Positions 16,477 through 20,441 of a DNA stretch of 20,441 nt are shown one piece after another. Position 1 is the stretch's first letter, and each line of letters begins with the position of its first letter. Source of the stretch: Candidatus Thiodiazotropha sp. (ex Gloverina cf. vestifex) (GTDB taxonomy: Bacteria > Pseudomonadota > Gammaproteobacteria > Chromatiales > Chromatiaceae); the NCBI GenBank assembly GCA_025656435.1, contig JAHXHT010000012.1, forward strand, positions 1 to 20,441. Reading direction: 5' to 3'. Under the pieces are notes generated by a model that was not told the origin of the DNA, did no database searches, and saw nothing but the letters and a program-made list of their open reading frames with translations. Both the position numbers and the translations under genes were made by a program.

Positions 16477-17181
16477 TCACTGGTCATCAATCTCAGCATT
16501 GATTGCTTTGAGTGCCTGTATCGGATCCGAAGCTGCGGTGATTGGCCTACCCACCACCAGATAGCTCGAACCTGCGGTTATTGCCTCACCCGGCGTCATG
16601 ACCCGGCGCTGATCATCCTGGGTTGCTGCCTTGGGCCTGACGCCCGGTGTCACCAACAAGAATTCATCACCGATCTTGCGGCGAATCTCTACCGCCTCCA
16701 GGGGAGAACAGACAACACCATCAAGACCTGCGGCCTTTGTAAGATTGGCCAACCGCAGGACATTGTCTGCCGGTCCGTCCCGAAAGCCCACCTCAGCTAT
16801 ATCCTCTTCAGACAGGCTGGTGAGAATGGTTACAGCGACCAGTAACGGTTTATGGCCCCTCTGTTCCAGTCGTTCCCGGGCCGCTACCATCATGCGGCGT
16901 CCACCTGATGCATGAAGATTCATCATCCATACTTCCAGGTCGGCAGCCGCATCACACGCAGCCGCCACGGTATTGGGAATATCGTAAAACTTCAGATCGA
17001 GAAAGATTTCAAAACCCCGCTTTCTCAGACTCTCCACGAATGGGGGTCCAAAGCGAGTGAACATCTCCTTACCCACTTTTAAGCGACATAAAGTTGGGTC
17101 CAGCCTGTCCACCAGCTCTTCAGCTTTTGCCTGATTAGGATAATCCAAAGCGACGATAACTCTAGCCTCTGAGTGTTGCAT
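16477..17181 (-). CDS. pyrF: Orotidine 5'-phosphate decarboxylase
   Basis: Decarboxylates OMP to UMP, the last step of de novo pyrimidine synthesis. The 234-residue protein is a class I OMPDC. FLDLKFYDIPNTV (60-72) holds the catalytic Asp-Lys-Asp array (D62, K64, D67). Residue 66 is tyrosine where E. coli has histidine. VWMMNLHASGGRRMM, LLVTPGVRP and SSYLVVGRPIT (phosphate-binding end) complete the barrel signature. The start is ATG at 17181 with GAGG about 12 nt upstream. It follows lapB after 70 bp, the order common in gammaproteobacteria (lapA-lapB-pyrF). Confidence 0.96.
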   Translation of the reverse strand: MQHSEARVIVALDYPNQAKAEELVDRLDPTLCRLKVGKEMFTRFGPPFVESLRKRGFEIFLDLKFYDIPNTVAAACDAAADLEVWMMNLHASGGRRMMVAARERLEQRGHKPLLVAVTILTSLSEEDIAEVGFRDGPADNVLRLANLTKAAGLDGVVCSPLEAVEIRRKIGDEFLLVTPGVRPKAATQDDQRRVMTPGEAITAGSSYLVVGRPITAASDPIQALKAINAEIDDQ

Positions 17182-17251
17182 ATATCTTATTTTCCTCGTT
17201 GCCCCAAGGGTCAGTCAGTGCGATGTTTGTTGGTAGTGAGTGTACCGGATA

Positions 17252-18433
17252 TTACTGGCCGACCAATGCCGCACCCCTTGCCAGGCCATGTACCGGTTTG
17301 ATGCTGCCCCAGGTTTTACAGCTTGGGCAGTGCCAATGGAGTTTCCTTGCAGTATACCCACACTGTTCGCACAGAAAGGCGGGCTGTTTCTCGATAAGTT
17401 TGTGCACAGACTTCAGCAGTACTTCCAGGGTCTCTCTCGGGCTCTCCTCGCCACGCAACAGACTAAGTCTGACCAGGCCCAGCCCCTTCAGATCCGGATG
17501 ATCGGACAGATGCTTGAGCACCATATCGACAGCAGCGCCCTCTCCCTCATTCTCTGATGTCATCTCTGCGAGATAAAGTACTGCCTCTGTACATTCGTGA
17601 CGCTTGTAGATCGCCTGCAGGTAGGCAAAAAGCTCCTGTTGTTGTCCCATTTTCCGGTAACAGCCAACGATGGTAGGCAGGATCTCGGAAAGGTAGGCGG
17701 TATCCTTCTCTTCTATCCGCTTCAACAGTTTGATCACTCCCTTGCATTCACCCCGCGCCAGCTCAATTTCACCTTGCAGCATGGTAGCCCGCACGTGGCT
17801 ACGTGCGACTTGATGGGCACGCTTGAGATAGTTTTCAGCTGCCCCTACATGCTGCTGGCGTAACTGCTCCTCCGCCAATTCACAATAGAAATGCGCTACG
17901 GCATTATTCAGCGCAGGATTTCGTGCGTGACTGATATGCGTGGCCACTTCCAGGCAACGATGCCAGTCTTTCTCCTGCTGGTAGATCTCCAAAAGATTGA
18001 TATAGGCCTGTTCGTTGAAGAGTTTCAGTTCAGTGAGTTCGAGAAAAAGATTCTCTGCCCGATCGAATAAACCGGCTCTCATGTAGTCTTGCCCAAGTTC
18101 CAACAGTGCCTGCGCCCGCTGCTCCCGGTTGAGACTGGGTCGGGCGATCAGGTTCTGATGAATACGAATCGCACGATCAACTTCTCCACGACGCCGAAAG
18201 AGATTACCCAACGCCAAATGTGTTTCAACCGTATCGCTGTCCACCTCCAGCATCTTGATAAAGAGGTCTATCGCTTTGTCCTGCTGCTCATTGAGCAGGT
18301 AATTGAGGCCTTTGAAATAGACTGGGGAGATCTCTTGCGGTTGCTTCTGCTGCTTTGTCCGCAGGCTTTTTCGTGCCGCGTACCAACCGGATGCAGCAGC
18401 TACCGGAAGCAGCAGAAGCAGGAATTCAATCAT
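17252..18433 (-). CDS. lapB: Lipopolysaccharide assembly protein B (YciM)
   Basis: Inner-membrane TPR protein which in E. coli works with FtsH to regulate LpxC and so balances LPS synthesis. The 393-residue product has an N-terminal membrane anchor (about 2-20), a basic cytoplasmic juxtamembrane stretch (RKSLRTKQQK), a long array of TPR-like helices (about 36-340), and a C-terminal rubredoxin-like metal site with C355, C358, C369 and C372 (CEQCGY and HCPSC). This architecture and length match LapB (E. coli 389). The ATG is at 18433. It follows lapA after 98 bp; that gap holds a 7-bp hairpin (ACATCGG/CCGATGT, 18461-18484) without a T-run. Confidence 0.95.
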   Translation of the reverse strand: MIEFLLLLLPVAAASGWYAARKSLRTKQQKQPQEISPVYFKGLNYLLNEQQDKAIDLFIKMLEVDSDTVETHLALGNLFRRRGEVDRAIRIHQNLIARPSLNREQRAQALLELGQDYMRAGLFDRAENLFLELTELKLFNEQAYINLLEIYQQEKDWHRCLEVATHISHARNPALNNAVAHFYCELAEEQLRQQHVGAAENYLKRAHQVARSHVRATMLQGEIELARGECKGVIKLLKRIEEKDTAYLSEILPTIVGCYRKMGQQQELFAYLQAIYKRHECTEAVLYLAEMTSENEGEGAAVDMVLKHLSDHPDLKGLGLVRLSLLRGEESPRETLEVLLKSVHKLIEKQPAFLCEQCGYTARKLHWHCPSCKTWGSIKPVHGLARGAALVGQ

Positions 18434-18531
18434 CAGCTGTCACCCAATCATTGAAAGCCGACATCGGAAACTGTGGCCCGATGTTCATACTGGCTAAAGG
18501 TGGGTAATTCGGGGACATGGCTGAAGCCTGC

Positions 18532-18819
18532 TTATCGATCCTTCAAAGGCAAAGCGCGCAGGTTATTCACTTCCTGGCTAGCCATTTGGCTTTGTCGTTT
18601 GAGAGAGAGATTTTCCCGTTTTAGACCGAACATCAGTCCCATACAGGAAAGGACGCCGAGCAAGGCTCCCGCACCCAGCGCTCCTGTCATGATCAGAGAC
18701 AAGGGTATCTGGTGGTTGCCGAAATAGTAATTGAACTGCACCGGTTCGGCATTTAGTACGGTAAAAACCACACCCAAAAGCATGACGATCATGAGTAAAG
18801 AGAGTTTGATGATACGCAT
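18532..18819 (-). CDS. lapA: Lipopolysaccharide assembly protein A (DUF1049)
   Basis: Small inner-membrane partner of LapB. From the ATG at 18819 the product is 95 residues (E. coli LapA 102). Two hydrophobic segments (about 5-23 and 39-64) flank the characteristic NAEPVQFNYYFG motif (E. coli has NDQQVTFNYLLA). A short charged C-terminal tail (KRENLSLKRQSQMASQEVNN) could form a coiled coil. GGAA about 7 nt upstream supports this start; the frame is open further upstream but shows no family resemblance there. It precedes lapB on the same strand. In many gammaproteobacteria ihfB lies upstream; here a fliK-like gene does. Confidence 0.9.
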   Translation of the reverse strand: MRIIKLSLLMIVMLLGVVFTVLNAEPVQFNYYFGNHQIPLSLIMTGALGAGALLGVLSCMGLMFGLKRENLSLKRQSQMASQEVNNLRALPLKDR

Positions 18820-18985
18820 ATGACGTTCCGGTTGCTCACCTATGGAACACCATTTTCTCCTACTCAAGGCCAGTTTGAAATAGTCTTGCCGATGATTACA
18901 CAATTGACCGCACTTGCTGCGGTAAAACTGAGAGAGAAAAGGCCGCAAGCCACGTCAGGAAAAAATCCCTGTAAACAGCTATTTC

Positions 18986-19957
18986 TCAGGCGTAGGTATC
19001 AACCATTCCCTGACTCTGCATCCTCACGACGTGCCTATCTGGCTCCCAGGCTTCCCCGTCAGAACCCTCTTGATAGTGATCGCTCTCTCCCGATGCTTCA
19101 CCATTTTTGGCATGAGATTCACCAGCCTGTTGCTGACTCACATCCACATTGGCCAGATTTAGATTTATCTCACCGAACATCTCCCGTAAACGGGGAATTG
19201 CCGCTTCCAGAGCATCCCGGGTGGCTGCATGAGAGGCAACAAAGCTGACGTTGGTCTGGTCATTCTGCACCGATAGCTTGATCTCTAGCGGCCCCAAATC
19301 GGGGGGCGTGAGTTTTATCTCCGCCGATTGCACCTGTCGGCTCACCATCCACTGAATCCGTTCGCCTACAGCGCTATCCCAACCAGCCTGACCGACGGGA
19401 ACCTGTAGCGGAAGTGTGATCATCGGCTTGGAATTCACTGAAGAGAGTGATGTTTGACTACCCATACCAAGCCCGAACAATTGATTGTTAAAATCCCCCA
19501 ATCCCCTGACATCCAGGGATTGTGATGCCTCCCCACCCACTAATCCGGCAACGGCAAGCACCTGGGCAGAATCCACTTTCAACATCTTGCCGGCCATGGT
19601 TGGGAGCATTTGTTGTGGATTAAGCACCTCCACATCTTGAAAAGGGAGACTTTGCAGACTGTTCAGCTGCATTGTCTGTGGTAACGGCAAGGGCTTGCCG
19701 CTCAATTCCCCGATTTGCGGCAGCGAACTGCCGCTAGCCTGAGGTATTGCCGGTGTATTCGAAAGTAATCTCATCTGTTGCAGCGCCAGCAGCAAGGCGG
19801 CTCCGTTGGGGTTTGTTTCGGCAAGATCCTCTAAGGCCTTTGAAAAGGAGAGGCCCATAGCATCTGCTTCTCCCGAGGTTTGTAACTGTGTAGTACCCGC
19901 TGTTTTTTGGCTTGCGCCACTCCCCTGCATGGGGATCATCATTGCAAACTGAGACAT
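18986..19957 (-). CDS. fliK: Flagellar hook-length control protein FliK-like
   Basis: FliK measures the flagellar hook and switches export specificity from hook to filament. The 323-residue protein has a low-complexity, Gln/Pro/Ser-rich N-terminal half (about 1-185), as expected of the ruler domain. The conserved C-terminal Flg_hook domain (about 190-275) contains VGERIQWMVSRQVQSAEIKL and LTPPDLGPLEIKLSV. The C-terminal tail is acidic and hydrophilic. There is no signal peptide, which fits export by the flagellar type III system. The ATG at 19957 has a weak Shine-Dalgarno; other ATGs follow at codons 6, 7 and 10. It is isolated from other flagellar genes within the window and has a sigma-54-type promoter upstream. 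Being an orphan, it could be a second FliK paralogue. Confidence 0.85.
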   Translation of the reverse strand: MSQFAMMIPMQGSGASQKTAGTTQLQTSGEADAMGLSFSKALEDLAETNPNGAALLLALQQMRLLSNTPAIPQASGSSLPQIGELSGKPLPLPQTMQLNSLQSLPFQDVEVLNPQQMLPTMAGKMLKVDSAQVLAVAGLVGGEASQSLDVRGLGDFNNQLFGLGMGSQTSLSSVNSKPMITLPLQVPVGQAGWDSAVGERIQWMVSRQVQSAEIKLTPPDLGPLEIKLSVQNDQTNVSFVASHAATRDALEAAIPRLREMFGEINLNLANVDVSQQQAGESHAKNGEASGESDHYQEGSDGEAWEPDRHVVRMQSQGMVDTYA

Positions 19958-19996
19958 AGGCTAACCCGTCCAATGCTGATCTTTTCGAGAAATCAG

Positions 19997-20014
19997 TTGC
20001 AGAATCCGGGCCAA
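19997..20014 (-). promoter_or_regulatory. Sigma-54-type (-24/-12) promoter upstream of fliK
   Basis: Read on the minus strand from 20014, the sequence is TTGGCCCGGATTCTGCAA. Against the consensus TGGCACG-N4-TTGCA, TGGCCCG matches 6 of 7 and CTGCA 4 of 5, and the GG (20012-20011) and GC (20000-19999) are 12 bp apart as required. The predicted transcription start (about 19987) is 30 nt before the fliK ATG. The element occupies the short 63-bp gap after the upstream gene's stop. Many flagellar genes in polar-flagellated gammaproteobacteria are sigma-54 dependent, which supports the call. Confidence 0.55.
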
Positions 20015-20020
20015 CTCCGA

Positions 20021-20441
20021 CTATTGGGTAAAATCATCACGCCTGGCAGGACGCCAGGCGGCGCGCTGCAGAAGCCAATCTCCGTCATCATTGAGTTTAA
20101 AAGCAAGATCGAGGCGTAGTAGATTACCCCGCCACCCGGTCAGGGGGCCTGAAGCCTCCTGTGCGGAACCTGCCAGACCAACATAGACCAGAACATCTGC
20201 CTGCTGCTCACTCACCAAGTCGATACGATCAATCTTTGAAATCACATAGATCGAAGGGTGTCGGATGAAATAGCCCGCCAACAGGCCTCTCAACTGTGGA
20301 AAGCCGTTACCACGGGTATCAGAATAGTCAGGATCAACCAGCGCCATCGCTGAGGACAAGCGTGTCGCTACCTCGTGAAAGATTTTGGGACATCCGAGTC
20401 CCCAAAATCGACTCGCCAACGCGACAGCCGTTATGCCCCGA
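20021..20441 (-). CDS. Hypothetical protein, possibly NTF2/SnoaL-like (partial)
   Basis: The frame is open to the right edge of the window, so the start is missing; 139 codons plus a TAG stop are seen. I do not recognise a named gene. The visible part has helical segments (EVATRLSSAMALVD, LRGLLAGYFIRHPSIYVI), then alternating strands (ADVLVYVGLAG, LLRLDLAFKLN, DWLLQRAAWRPA). A cone of helices followed by a curved sheet ending in a Trp-rich strand would fit an NTF2-like fold, but this is only pattern matching. The first seven visible codons before a possible TTG at 20419 are hydrophobic (ITAVALA), so the true N-terminus may hold a signal or lipoprotein peptide. It lies upstream of fliK on the same strand, but fliK seems to have its own promoter. 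Confidence 0.7.
   Translation of the reverse strand, partial: RGITAVALASRFWGLGCPKIFHEVATRLSSAMALVDPDYSDTRGNGFPQLRGLLAGYFIRHPSIYVISKIDRIDLVSEQQADVLVYVGLAGSAQEASGPLTGWRGNLLRLDLAFKLNDDGDWLLQRAAWRPARRDDFTQ

Noticed and set aside
18903..18923. ACCGCA/TGCGGT hairpin after fliK as a terminator
   Set aside because: No T-run follows the stem on the minus strand (CAATTG follows), so there is no support for intrinsic termination.

Overview
The window looks like chromosomal housekeeping DNA from a gammaproteobacterium. Two conserved gene neighbourhoods of that class are present in recognisable order: lapA-lapB-pyrF, and pcnB-folK-(deoxynucleoside kinase)-panB-panC-panD. A block of glycogen genes is joined to them. 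The lineage cannot be fixed from sequence alone. The glycogen store with a GH57 enzyme and a flagellar FliK would suit a free-living or facultatively symbiotic sulfur-oxidising or Chromatiales-like bacterium, but that is inference. I see no insertion sequence, phage gene, CRISPR array or sign of recent transfer.

Left part (1-10543): glycogen and alpha-glucan metabolism. A stretch of about 370 bp without a convincing protein gene ends in a strong rho-independent terminator. A minus-strand operon follows: glgC (ADP-glucose synthesis), a GH57 alpha-glucan enzyme and malQ. glgB (branching enzyme) diverges from glgC. Next come pgi on the minus strand and, diverging from it, glgA (glycogen synthase). 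Together they cover F6P/G6P interconversion, ADP-glucose formation, chain elongation, branching and chain rearrangement. No glycogen phosphorylase, glgX or phosphoglucomutase lies in the window.

Middle part (10599-15461): a minus-strand cofactor and RNA-processing operon, pcnB > folK > deoxynucleoside kinase > panB > panC > panD. Genes overlap or are tightly packed, and several lack an ATG start: pcnB has none, and the kinase seems to use TTG. A plus-strand tRNA-Glu (anticodon CTC) diverges from pcnB behind a near-consensus sigma-70 promoter with a GC-rich discriminator. It ends at a symmetrical hairpin that also serves galU.

Right part (15517-20441): minus-strand genes in transcriptional order are a partial hypothetical gene, a fliK-like gene, lapA, lapB, pyrF and galU. 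galU has a good promoter of its own just after pyrF. The fliK-like gene sits alone, away from other flagellar genes, behind a correctly spaced -24/-12 (sigma-54-type) element.

Most of the window is ordinary. No new multi-gene system is evident. The points most worth a second look are the sigma-54-like promoter before the isolated fliK, the possible small RNA with two CCTCC motifs at the left edge, the GH57 gene translationally overlapped with glgC, and the run of non-ATG starts in the pcnB operon.
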